From the NCBI GenBank assembly GCA_021783275.1, contig JAJXUA010000005.1, positions 1 through 51,441 on the forward strand: a stretch of 51,441 nucleotides of DNA, given 5' to 3'. This document shows positions 44,886 through 51,441 of the stretch, one piece after another. The notes under the pieces are model-generated. The model had not been told where the DNA came from. It did not search any database and saw nothing but the letters and a program-made list of their open reading frames with translations. Within the stretch, counting starts at the first letter, position 1. Each line of letters starts with the position of its first letter. Made by a program: the position numbers and the translations under genes. Source of the DNA: Pseudomonadota bacterium. GTDB lineage: Bacteria; Pseudomonadota; Gammaproteobacteria; Burkholderiales; Thiobacillaceae.

Positions 44886-46421
44886 CTAACCGGCACGCGA
44901 CATGACCATCTGCAACACCATGACTGCGCCATAGGCGGCAATGAGGCTACCGAGGGTTGCAAGATAGGACACCAGGCTTTTGCGCTTGCGGCGGCGGGTT
45001 TCATCGGTTTCCACGCGTGAGACCGCGCCCAGCAGCGGCAGGCCGGTCAGTTCACGCAATACGCGACGGTCGGTCACGGTGCGGCGCAGCTGGCTCAGCA
45101 TGAAGGCAACACCGATGCCTGCAATCAGGCCGGCTAGCGTGACCAACGATAGCATCAGTGGGCGATTCGGCCAGGCCGGCTGGCTGGGAACGAAAGGCGG
45201 ATCGATCACGCGGAAATCGACGGTGTCGGTTTTGCTTTCGACTTCACCGGACATGGTCACCGATTCGCGGCGCTTGAGCAGCGCATCATAGTTTTGCCGG
45301 TACACATCGTAGTCGCGGGTCAGTTGGGTGTATTCCTGCTCCACCTGCGGAATCATGTTCGAGGCATTGCGCAACTCGCCATAACGACGCTGGTATTCGC
45401 CCACCCGCGCCTGCAGCGACGCAACGGTCGCATCGGCTTCGGCAATGGCGATGGTGAGCTGCTGATACACCGGGTTCTGGATACGCGCGCCGGCCTGGTC
45501 GTTCTTGCCGGCTGCGGCGAGATCGGCCTTTTTCTGTGCTTCGAGTTTTTCGATCAGGCGCTTGGTTGACTGGATGTCCGGGTGCAGGTCGGTGTATTGC
45601 AGACGCAGTTGATCCATCTGCCGTTCCAGCGCCGAGATACGCCCATCGACTTCGCTGTTGCTGGAGATCGCTGCGGCAGCGGTCAACTCGGGTTCTTCAT
45701 CCTCAAGCTGGCGCTTGAGCTGGTTGCGACGGTTGATCGCTTCCTGCTGATCAAGCTGGGCTTGGCGCAACTGTCCCGAGGCTTCCGCCAGCTTGGCGTA
45801 GTAGTCGCCACCCTGACCCGGCATCATGCCGATGTTTTTCTGCTTGAATTCCTTGAGTGCGTTTTCCGCATCGGTGAGTTTCTGCTGGTATTGCTGCAGC
45901 TGCTCTTCGATGAAGCGCTGCGAGCTGGAAATATCCTGACGGGTTTTGCCCAGGCTGCTTTCCACAAAAATGGTGAGCAGCGACTGCACGACTTTCTTGG
46001 CCAAATCGCCGTTCGCGTCCTGATAGCTGATGGTGTAGAGATTTTCGCGGCCGGCATCGGCAATCGAGATCTTGCTCGCCAATCCATTGAGCATGGCTTC
46101 GGTCTGTTCCGGTGTCTTGGCCTTCACATCGAGATCAGTCATGCGCGAGACCTTTTCCAGTGTGGGACGACTGACCAGCTGACGGGTCATCAGCTTGATC
46201 TGCTGCTCCACGTTGGGTTCGGCGGCCAGCCCCGACAGCAGGGGTTTCAGCAAGGTCTGAGTGTCCACGTACACGCGCGCCGAGGCTTCATAGCGATCCG
46301 GCAACACCATTACCCAGGTCCAGCCGATAATGCAGACCAGCCAGGCCACCGCCACGCCCCACCAGCGGCGATACCAGGCGGCTTTGGCATAGGCCAGAAT
46401 TTGTTGCAGCACTTGATCCAT
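44886..46421 (-). CDS. Polysaccharide chain-length determinant, Wzz/PCP family, exosortase A-associated
   Basis: This 511-residue inner-membrane protein has a Wzz N-terminus with a first membrane segment near residues 21-42 (WGVAVAWLVCIIGWTWVMVL). A long periplasmic coiled-coil region spans about residues 140-370. Two more hydrophobic segments lie near residues 425 and 485. The periplasmic motif WPNRPLMLSL precedes the second segment, as in PCP co-polymerases (TIGR03007-like). It sets chain length and pairs with the separate kinase that follows. It is the second gene after the sigma-54 promoter at 47192. Confidence 0.95.
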   Translation of the reverse strand: MDQVLQQILAYAKAAWYRRWWGVAVAWLVCIIGWTWVMVLPDRYEASARVYVDTQTLLKPLLSGLAAEPNVEQQIKLMTRQLVSRPTLEKVSRMTDLDVKAKTPEQTEAMLNGLASKISIADAGRENLYTISYQDANGDLAKKVVQSLLTIFVESSLGKTRQDISSSQRFIEEQLQQYQQKLTDAENALKEFKQKNIGMMPGQGGDYYAKLAEASGQLRQAQLDQQEAINRRNQLKRQLEDEEPELTAAAAISSNSEVDGRISALERQMDQLRLQYTDLHPDIQSTKRLIEKLEAQKKADLAAAGKNDQAGARIQNPVYQQLTIAIAEADATVASLQARVGEYQRRYGELRNASNMIPQVEQEYTQLTRDYDVYRQNYDALLKRRESVTMSGEVESKTDTVDFRVIDPPFVPSQPAWPNRPLMLSLVTLAGLIAGIGVAFMLSQLRRTVTDRRVLRELTGLPLLGAVSRVETDETRRRKRKSLVSYLATLGSLIAAYGAVMVLQMVMSRAG

Positions 46422-46470
46422 GCGCGCGTTCCACTCACTAAAAACGCCGCATCACGCGGCGCAAAACAAC

Positions 46471-47091
46471 TTAGAACAGGCTTTCGGGAACAACCAGTAC
46501 GTCACCCGGGCGCATCTCGACGTTCGCTGCGATGTCGCCACCCTTGAGCAGGTCTTCCAGCCGCACGCCGAGGCGGTTCTGTTTGCCGTCCACCGTGCGC
46601 AGGATGTAGGCCTTGTTGCCCGCTGCAAAATCAGTCAGGCCACCGACCGAAATCATCAGGTCGATCAGGCTCATGTTTTCGCGGTAATTCAGCGCCTGCG
46701 GTTTGGCCGCTTCGCCGACCACCCGGATTTGCTGATCAAACGGCCCGATCCCGCCCGCCACGATGACCGTAACGATAGGCTCCTGGATATATCGGGCCAG
46801 GACTTTTTCAATATCACGCGCCAGCTGGGTCGGGGTTTTGCCCGATGCCTGGAGGTCTTCGACCAGATTCATCGTCATCTTGCCGTCCGGACGCACCGGG
46901 AAGCTGCCGGACACCTCGGGGTTGCGCCAGACGAACACCTGAACCGAATCACCCGGGCCGACCAGATAATTCCAGTCATAACCTGCTGATTGTGCCGGCG
47001 CGGGTGGATAGGACGGTGTGCCGCAACCCACCAAGGTAGTAACCGCCAGCGCCAGGCTGACCCGCGTGATGTACTTGTTGATCGTAAACAT
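46471..47091 (-). CDS. Outer-membrane polysaccharide export lipoprotein (Wza-like, TIGR03027-type)
   Basis: This 206-residue protein begins with a lipoprotein signal peptide whose lipobox is LVGC with Cys23, so it should be acylated and targeted to the outer membrane. The poly-export domain starts at YLVGPGDSVQVFVWRNPEVSG near residue 42, followed by a SLBB-type region with IRVVGEAAKPQALNYRENMS. It forms the export channel for the polymer. It is the first gene of the canonical XrtA operon, behind a sigma-54 promoter and a leader with a hairpin. The Shine-Dalgarno GGGAGG lies 10 bp upstream of the ATG. Confidence 0.95.
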   Translation of the reverse strand: MFTINKYITRVSLALAVTTLVGCGTPSYPPAPAQSAGYDWNYLVGPGDSVQVFVWRNPEVSGSFPVRPDGKMTMNLVEDLQASGKTPTQLARDIEKVLARYIQEPIVTVIVAGGIGPFDQQIRVVGEAAKPQALNYRENMSLIDLMISVGGLTDFAAGNKAYILRTVDGKQNRLGVRLEDLLKGGDIAANVEMRPGDVLVVPESLF

Positions 47092-47136
47092 TACTATCCT
47101 CCCTAATCCCTGGAATATGCCTTAAACCGCGACCCG

Positions 47137-47151
47137 CTGGCATTATGCCAG
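47137..47151 (-). other. Hairpin in the leader of the polysaccharide export gene
   Basis: CTGGCAT-T-ATGCCAG is a perfect 7-bp stem around one central base, located between the predicted transcription start near 47180 and the ribosome-binding site. The stem can be extended by flanking CC/GG pairs with one mismatch. No T-run follows. It may protect the mRNA or bind a dimeric regulator. Confidence 0.45.
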
Positions 47152-47191
47152 AGGGCATTGAAAACCGTACTCAACACAACGCCACAATCCA

Positions 47192-47207
47192 AGCAAGGGG
47201 CGCGCCA
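47192..47207 (-). promoter_or_regulatory. Sigma-54 (RpoN) promoter of the exosortase A operon
   Basis: On the minus strand TGGCGCGCCCCTTGCT matches the sigma-54 consensus at both the -24 (TGGC) and -12 (TTGC) elements with correct spacing, with G for A at the fifth position. It lies 101 bp upstream of the export lipoprotein start. Just upstream is an inverted repeat, CGCCGC and GCGGCG, that could be an activator site. RpoN with the PrsK/PrsR two-component pair is known to control PEP-CTERM systems; the regulators are not in this window. Confidence 0.85.
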
Positions 47208-47316
47208 TCTCGCCGCGTTCTCCGGCGGCGCGTCCCTTGCCTGCCGACCCCGCACGCCGTGACGAGACTCCGTCATGGCTGTCGTACGGTCATCACCGGC
47301 CGGGGTATCATGCCGC

Positions 47317-47706
47317 ATGACCGAATCCCCCATCGACTCGCTTGCCGCCCTGCGCCAACACGTGCGCGCCTTTGCTGACGCCCGCGCCTGGGCACCGTAC
47401 CATACGCCGAAGAACCTGGTGATGGCGCTGGCCGTGGAAGCCGCAGAGCTGGTCGAGCCCTTCCAGTGGCTGACGGCCGAACAGAGCCAGAACTTGAGCG
47501 CCGAACAGCGCGAAGCCGTACGCCAGGAAATGGCCGATGTGCTGATTTACCTGACCCGGCTGGCCGATGTGCTGGATATAGACCTGCTCGACGCTGCCAC
47601 CGCCAAACTGGCCATCAACGCCCGTAAGTACCCGGTCGAGCTGGCGCATGGCCATGCGCGCAAGGCCACGGCCACCCCTTCCCTCCCCGATTCCGCTCAT
47701 GACTAA
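47317..47706 (+). CDS. MazG-like nucleotide pyrophosphohydrolase
   Basis: This 129-residue protein resembles small MazG-type/dCTPase enzymes of the all-alpha NTP-PPase superfamily. It contains MALAVEAAELVEPFQWL with the EExxE-type acidic metal motif near residues 35-46, and the second acidic motif EMADVLIYLTRLADVLDID near residues 72-90. It should hydrolyse a non-canonical or deoxy nucleotide to the monophosphate and pyrophosphate. It is divergent from the XrtA operon and overlaps the ferredoxin gene by 8 bp, so it starts a new, unrelated plus-strand operon. Confidence 0.9.
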   Translation: MTESPIDSLAALRQHVRAFADARAWAPYHTPKNLVMALAVEAAELVEPFQWLTAEQSQNLSAEQREAVRQEMADVLIYLTRLADVLDIDLLDAATAKLAINARKYPVELAHGHARKATATPSLPDSAHD

Positions 47707-48016
47707 GCCGTATTTCAAGCATCACGTGTTTTTCTGTACCAATCAGCGCGACGACGGAGCACGCTGTTGCGGCGCTGCGGGCGGCCAGGCCATGCGCGAC
47801 TACCTGAAGAAAAAGGTCAAGCAGGCGCACCTCAACGGTGAAGGCAAATGCCGCATCAACAGCGCGGGCTGCATGGATCGCTGCGACGAAGGCCCGGTGT
47901 TGGTCGTCTATCCGGAAGGCACCTGGTACACCTATGTGGACGAGAGCGATATCGACGAAATTCTGGATGTCCACCTCAAACAGGGCCGCATCGTCGAACG
48001 CCTGCTGCTGAAATAA
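47699..48016 (+). CDS. Thioredoxin-like 2Fe-2S ferredoxin
   Basis: This 105-residue protein has the thioredoxin-like ferredoxin fold. The Cys ligands are spread as in the Azotobacter Shethna-type FeSI family: HHVFFCTNQRDDGARCCG near the N-terminus and INSAGCMDRCDEGPVLVVYP near residue 55. It is a cytoplasmic electron carrier; its partner is unknown. The ATG at 47699 gives the conserved start MTKPYFKHHVFFC and overlaps the end of the preceding gene. A longer in-frame Arg/Pro-rich extension was rejected. Confidence 0.93.
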   Translation: MTKPYFKHHVFFCTNQRDDGARCCGAAGGQAMRDYLKKKVKQAHLNGEGKCRINSAGCMDRCDEGPVLVVYPEGTWYTYVDESDIDEILDVHLKQGRIVERLLLK

Positions 48017-48033
48017 TCTGGCGGACTGCGGCG

Positions 48034-48636
48034 ATGAAGCGTTACAAATTGCGCATACCCGTGCCGGTCGGCAAGCTCGAAACCGTCATTGATGATCCCG
48101 AAACGTCCCGTCGCGGCCTGCTGCTGATGGCGCATCCCCACCCGCTGCATGGCGGCAGTCTGGAAAACAAGGTGGTGACGACCCTGGCCAGGGCGGCCAA
48201 CGAAGCGGGTTGGGTGAGTGTGCGGCCGAATTTTCGCGGCGTGGGCATGAGCGACGGCAGCTTTGATGCCGGCAGGGGCGAAGCCGAGGATATGCTGGCG
48301 GTGACGCGCTTTGTCGAAGCCAGTTATCCCGGCTTGCCCTGGGTGCTGGCCGGATTCTCGTTTGGTGCCTACGTCCAGCATCGCCTGCGCCAGCAGCTCG
48401 ATGCGCGCCGCCTGATTCTGGTCGCCCCGGCAGTCACGCTGTATGAATTCGATCCGGTCCCCCCCGATACCGTGGTGATCTATGGCGACACGGACGAGTT
48501 GATTCCGCCGCAGGCCATGCAGCAGTGGGCCGAGCGACAGCAGCTTGCCACCATCGTCATTCCCGCCGCCGGACATTTCTTTCACCGCAAGCTGAAAGAA
48601 CTGAAACAGGCGTTCCTGAAAGCGTGCCCATGCTGA
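48034..48636 (+). CDS. Alpha/beta hydrolase (serine esterase-like)
   Basis: This 200-residue single-domain hydrolase has the oxyanion-side segment [18 protein letters not shown], the nucleophile elbow AGFSFGAY near residue 108, a catalytic Asp in [10 protein letters not shown] near residue 155, and His in AGHFFHRK near residue 183. It resembles YfhR/OsmC-adjacent small hydrolases found widely in Betaproteobacteria; substrate unknown. Its end overlaps the start of the ABC ATPase gene by 7 bp, which suggests coupling with the exporter. Confidence 0.93.
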   Translation: MKRYKLRIPVPVGKLETVIDDPETSRRGLLLMAHPHPLHGGSLENKVVTTLARAANEAGWVSVRPNFRGVGMSDGSFDAGRGEAEDMLAVTRFVEASYPGLPWVLAGFSFGAYVQHRLRQQLDARRLILVAPAVTLYEFDPVPPDTVVIYGDTDELIPPQAMQQWAERQQLATIVIPAAGHFFHRKLKELKQAFLKACPC

Positions 48637-49535
48637 GTGTGCACGGACTGAACAAGCGCTACGGCGACACCGAAGTGGTGCGCGGACTCGATTTGCAGGT
48701 GGCACGCGGCGAATGTTTCGGCCTGCTCGGCCCCAACGGGGCAGGCAAGACCACCACCCTGCGCCTGCTGCTGGGACTGATCGCACCCGACAGTGGCCAC
48801 ATCGAACTGGCAGGCATCCCCATCCCGCAACGCGCGCGCGAGGCCCGGATGAAAATCGGCGTGGTGCCGCAGATGGACAACCTCGACCCGGATTTTTCGG
48901 TACGCGAAAACCTGTTTGCCTATGGCCGTTATTTCGGCATGAGCCGTGCGGCGGTCACCGCACGGGTGCCCGAACTGCTCGATTTTGCCGGCCTCGCCAG
49001 CAAGGCCGACGCGCAGATCAGCCAGCTGTCCGGAGGCATGAAACGGCGGCTGACCCTGGCGCGTGCGCTGGTGCACGATCCCGACATCCTGTTTCTGGAT
49101 GAACCCACCACCGGCCTCGACCCGCAGGCGCGTCACCTGATCTGGCAGGGCTTGCGGCGCCTGATCGCGGCAGGCAAAACCATCGTGCTCACCACCCATT
49201 TCATGGACGAAGCCGAGCGGCTGGCCGACCGCCTGGCGATACTCGATCATGGCCGTATCGTGGTGGAAGGCGCACCGCGCACGCTGATCGAATCGCATAT
49301 TGAACCGGCGGTGGTGGAAGTGTTCGGTGAGGGGCTCACCGAATGGACCCGGCTGCACGCCGCGCAGATTTGCCTGCGGTTCGAGACCGTCGGCGAAACC
49401 CTGTTCTGCTACACCGACACCCCGGAGCGCGTGATTGCCGTGTTGCAGGCCAGCCCTGCGCTGCGCTACATCCATCGCCCCTCGAACCTTGAAGACGTGT
49501 TCCTTAAACTCACCGGGAGAGACCTGCGTGATTAA
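48630..49535 (+). CDS. nodI: ABC transporter ATP-binding protein, NodI-like
   Basis: This 301-residue ATPase of the DRA/NodI type has Walker [13 protein letters not shown] near residue 35, the signature [19 protein letters not shown] near residue 135, Walker [15 protein letters not shown] near residue 155, and the switch His in [10 protein letters not shown]. The C-terminal 80 residues form the extra domain common to NodI-like ATPases. NodIJ of rhizobia are thought to derive from such betaproteobacterial pairs; outside rhizobia the exported substrate is unknown. Its end overlaps the permease start by 8 bp. Confidence 0.93.
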   Translation: MLSVHGLNKRYGDTEVVRGLDLQVARGECFGLLGPNGAGKTTTLRLLLGLIAPDSGHIELAGIPIPQRAREARMKIGVVPQMDNLDPDFSVRENLFAYGRYFGMSRAAVTARVPELLDFAGLASKADAQISQLSGGMKRRLTLARALVHDPDILFLDEPTTGLDPQARHLIWQGLRRLIAAGKTIVLTTHFMDEAERLADRLAILDHGRIVVEGAPRTLIESHIEPAVVEVFGEGLTEWTRLHAAQICLRFETVGETLFCYTDTPERVIAVLQASPALRYIHRPSNLEDVFLKLTGRDLRD

Positions 49536-50304
49536 GCTCCCTAGCCTGTCGTGGCGCTTCATCCCGGTGTGGCAGCGCAACTACCTGGTGTGGAAAAAAC
49601 TCGCCATTCCGTCCATCCTCGGCAACCTGGCCGATCCGATGCTCTACATGCTCGGCCTCGGCTTCGGCCTCGGCAGCCTGCTGCCCGACATTGACGGCAT
49701 GTCCTATCTGAGCTTTCTGGCGGCCGGCACGGTGGCTTACAGCACCATGAACGCCGCCACGTTTGAAGTCCTGTATTCGAGCTTCTCGCGCATGCACGTG
49801 CAGCGCACCTGGGACGCCATCCTCAATACGCCGATGACGCTGGATGACGTGATGCTCGGTGAACTGATCTGGGCTGTGTCGAAAAGCCTGCTGTCCGGGC
49901 TGGCCATCCTGGCCGTCATCTGGGGGCTGGGGCTGTACGGCAATTTCTGGCTCACGTTCGCGATCATCCCGGTGGTGGCACTGGTCGGCTTCTGCTTCGG
50001 TGGCATGGGGCTGGTGATGAATGCGGTGTCGCCCAGCTACGATTTCTTTCTCTATTACTTCACCCTGGTGATCACGCCGATGGTGCTGCTGTGCGGCGTG
50101 TTCTTCCCGGTATCGCAGCTGCCGCCGCTGCTGCAGGCGGTGTCGGCCTGGCTGCCGCTCACCCACGCCATCGACCTGGCGCGCCCCCTGGTGATCGGGC
50201 GCATACCCGGGCAGATTGTGCTGCACGCCAGCGCGCTGTTGATCTACGGCCTGATCGGCTATGTCATTGCGCTTGAACTGACACGCCGCCGCTTGCTGAA
50301 GTAA
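49528..50304 (+). CDS. nodJ: ABC-2 type permease, NodJ-like
   Basis: This 258-residue membrane protein has six hydrophobic segments and the family hallmarks [11 protein letters not shown] at the N-terminus and [23 protein letters not shown] near residue 193. It is the membrane half of the exporter with the preceding ATPase. A GTG at 49528 was chosen: it has a GGGAGA ribosome-binding site at the right distance and matches the family start ([11 protein letters not shown]). The coding sequence ends at the first base of an inverted repeat that begins the MITE-like element, so its mRNA 3' end probably lies in that element. Confidence 0.93.
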   Translation: MIKLPSLSWRFIPVWQRNYLVWKKLAIPSILGNLADPMLYMLGLGFGLGSLLPDIDGMSYLSFLAAGTVAYSTMNAATFEVLYSSFSRMHVQRTWDAILNTPMTLDDVMLGELIWAVSKSLLSGLAILAVIWGLGLYGNFWLTFAIIPVVALVGFCFGGMGLVMNAVSPSYDFFLYYFTLVITPMVLLCGVFFPVSQLPPLLQAVSAWLPLTHAIDLARPLVIGRIPGQIVLHASALLIYGLIGYVIALELTRRRLLK

Positions 50305-50462
50305 TTCCACTTCCAGATTGAAAATCTCTTTGTCGGTTTCGCCTTACCCGCAAGGGGTAGGCCGTGGTTGTAAAGCCGCTTAAGCGGCAACAACCACGCA
50401 CTGCCGTGCTACAGCACTGTCTGCGGCTCACCTTCGCGATCTTTTCAATCTTGAAATGGAAT
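50304..50462. mobile_element. MITE-like structured element with terminal inverted repeats
   Basis: The two ends, 50304-50324 and 50442-50462, are imperfect inverted repeats with 19 of 21 positions matching. Inside are a hairpin at 50341-50362 with a GCAAG-type loop, a longer stem from 50364-50371 paired with 50390-50397 enclosing the perfect 14-bp palindrome GCCGCTTAAGCGGC (50375-50388), and a small GCAC-TGCC-GTGC hairpin at 50398-50409. There is no open reading frame. The design resembles non-autonomous MITEs or a REP-type repeat. It starts exactly at the stop codon of the permease gene and could also act as its transcription terminator. No second copy was noticed in the window. Confidence 0.6.
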
Positions 50463-50604
50463 AAATTCACGCCGGGTATTCGTCAGGGCTGCCAGAAGCC
50501 CAACGCTTTTTGCACGCGCACAGATACCACCCCACCTGATTGCGCGCTTTGCCGACAGGCAAGACCAGGGAATGGAAATTGCGGAGTAACAGCATCGTTT
50601 CGAT

Positions 50605-51441
50605 ATGGATGCTGCCATGCGTACTTCATCTTCCCGCTCCCGCCGTCAGGCACGGAAACTGGGTTTGCTTGGCCTGTTCGCGTCGGCATTGTCGCCCGCC
50701 GGAAAAATCGTGCTGTCCTTGGGCGCGGCTACGGTGCTGGTGGGCGGGGTGGTCGCGTCGGTGCGTTATACCGTCGCGCCCGAGTCTGCCTCGACCCCGG
50801 CTCCGAGCGCCCGGTTCGGCACGCAACCCGTTGAGCGCCGCTTGCCCGCTGCATCCCCCGCCCGTCCACTGATGCTTGAACAGCCGGATTCCGGCATGAA
50901 GGTCATGCTCGCCGAACACGACCCCGCCGACCCGCAGGGTCTGCTGGACGAACTGGATCTGGCCTCCCCCACCGCCTCGGGCCCCGCAGTGCAGGCCACC
51001 CCGCCACGTCAGAAACCACGCTTCGGGCATCCCCGGGGAACGCCGCCTGTCCCGCACGGTGCCGGTGGCCCCAGCGCAACGGGCCCTAGCTCACCGGGTA
51101 AGCCAGACACGCCCTCGGCGGGCCAACCGTCCACACCCTCATCGCCCGCCGGAACGGGTCCGACCGCCGGTCCTGAGTCTCCTCCGGTCATCGTCGCTCT
51201 GCGCGAGCCCTCGCTGATACCCCCCACAGCCGACGTGACTGCCGATCCGCCTGCTGACGTCCCCGGTTCCGCGCCAGACGACCTGCCGCCGCTGCCATCC
51301 GGCGGGCCGGGTATGCCTGCCTCATTTGCGCCCCTGCCGGAAGAGCAAAATCCTGCGGCCTTGTTGCCGACGGACACCTACGGCAATGGCACACTGGACG
51401 ACGAAGTCGCGGAGACGACGCGCACAACGTCCATACCCGAG
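50605..51441 (+). CDS. Pro-rich membrane-anchored or secreted protein, C-terminus cut by window edge; possible PEP-CTERM substrate
   Basis: From an ATG at 50605 (or 50617) the frame stays open to the end of the window, 279 codons, with no stop. The N-terminus is strongly basic (SSSRSRRQARK) followed by two hydrophobic stretches, the second being GKIVLSLGAATVLVGGVV, so it is exported or anchored. The rest is low-complexity, Pro/Ala/Gly/Ser-rich with scattered Asp and no recognised domain. The last visible residues are TTSIPE. A next codon for Pro would create the IPEP core of a PEP-CTERM signal, fitting an exosortase A host, but this is unproven. A weak sigma-54-like GG-N10-GC sequence lies just upstream at 50567-50582. 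Confidence 0.75.
   Translation, partial: MDAAMRTSSSRSRRQARKLGLLGLFASALSPAGKIVLSLGAATVLVGGVVASVRYTVAPESASTPAPSARFGTQPVERRLPAASPARPLMLEQPDSGMKVMLAEHDPADPQGLLDELDLASPTASGPAVQATPPRQKPRFGHPRGTPPVPHGAGGPSATGPSSPGKPDTPSAGQPSTPSSPAGTGPTAGPESPPVIVALREPSLIPPTADVTADPPADVPGSAPDDLPPLPSGGPGMPASFAPLPEEQNPAALLPTDTYGNGTLDDEVAETTRTTSIPE

Noticed and set aside
50567-50582. Sigma-54-like GG-N10-GC upstream of the terminal gene
   Set aside because: Only the minimal dinucleotides and TTGC match; the -24 TGGCAC is absent and the distance to the first ATG is very short. Kept only as a remark in the gene entry.

Overview
The window looks like a chromosomal segment of a Betaproteobacterium, GC-rich throughout. The neighbourhood of aroB and dgt, the betaproteobacterial-type NodI/NodJ-like exporter and a complete exosortase A (XrtA) type exopolysaccharide locus all fit organisms such as Thiobacillus, Sulfuricella, Gallionella or Rhodocyclales relatives. 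The genus cannot be fixed from the sequence alone.

Layout. (1) 1-3469, minus strand: dgt (cut by the window edge), a hipBA toxin-antitoxin pair with a palindromic operator, and aroB. (2) 3538-16934, plus strand: a sigma-54 promoter followed by a tightly packed series: a Wzx-type flippase, an unrecognised AT-richer gene, a polysaccharide deacetylase, three family 2 glycosyltransferases, a DUF6492-like protein, a very large glycosyltransferase/membrane/sulfatase-like fusion, a TylF-like methyltransferase, a sulfotransferase and a family 4 glycosyltransferase. (3) 16956-24117, minus strand: a sulfotransferase, a deacetylase-like protein, a GT2, a GT61-like protein, a UDP-xylose synthase, a GT4 and a secreted TPR protein. 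(4) 24260-26086, plus strand: an asparagine-synthetase-like gene lacking the N-terminal catalytic cysteine. (5) 26107-47091, minus strand: the canonical XrtA locus. Read in the direction of transcription it is outer-membrane export lipoprotein, chain-length protein, tyrosine autokinase, outer-membrane beta-barrel protein, ExeA-like ATPase, WecB epimerase, deacetylase, FemAB-like protein, GT, exosortase A fused to EpsI, GT, amidotransferase, two GTs, sulfotransferase, PaaK-like adenylate-forming enzyme and O-antigen-ligase-like polymerase. (6) 47317-50304, plus strand: MazG-like pyrophosphohydrolase, 2Fe-2S ferredoxin, alpha/beta hydrolase and an ABC-2 exporter pair. (7) 50304-50462: a MITE-like structured element with terminal inverted repeats. 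(8) 50605 to the window end: an incomplete Pro-rich membrane-anchored protein.

How it fits together. Regions 2-5 encode nearly everything needed to build, flip, polymerise, modify and export a complex exopolysaccharide linked to the PEP-CTERM/exosortase A sorting system. Three sulfotransferases, three deacetylase-family proteins, one methyltransferase and a UDP-xylose synthase point to a heavily decorated, probably sulfated polymer. An initiating sugar transferase, UDP-glucose dehydrogenase, PAPS synthesis and the PrsK/PrsR regulators were not seen here and would have to be encoded elsewhere.

Regulation. Three near-perfect sigma-54 (RpoN) promoters lie in the intergenic gaps at both ends of the locus and inside the export operon, each pointing into the polysaccharide genes. 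This agrees with the known RpoN/PrsR control of PEP-CTERM systems. The most unusual items are the glycosyltransferase/sulfatase-like fusion with Thr at the nucleophile position, the Cys-less asparagine-synthetase homologue, the MITE-like element, and the terminal protein, which runs off the window at Ser-Ile-Pro-Glu, possibly the beginning of a PEP-CTERM signal.
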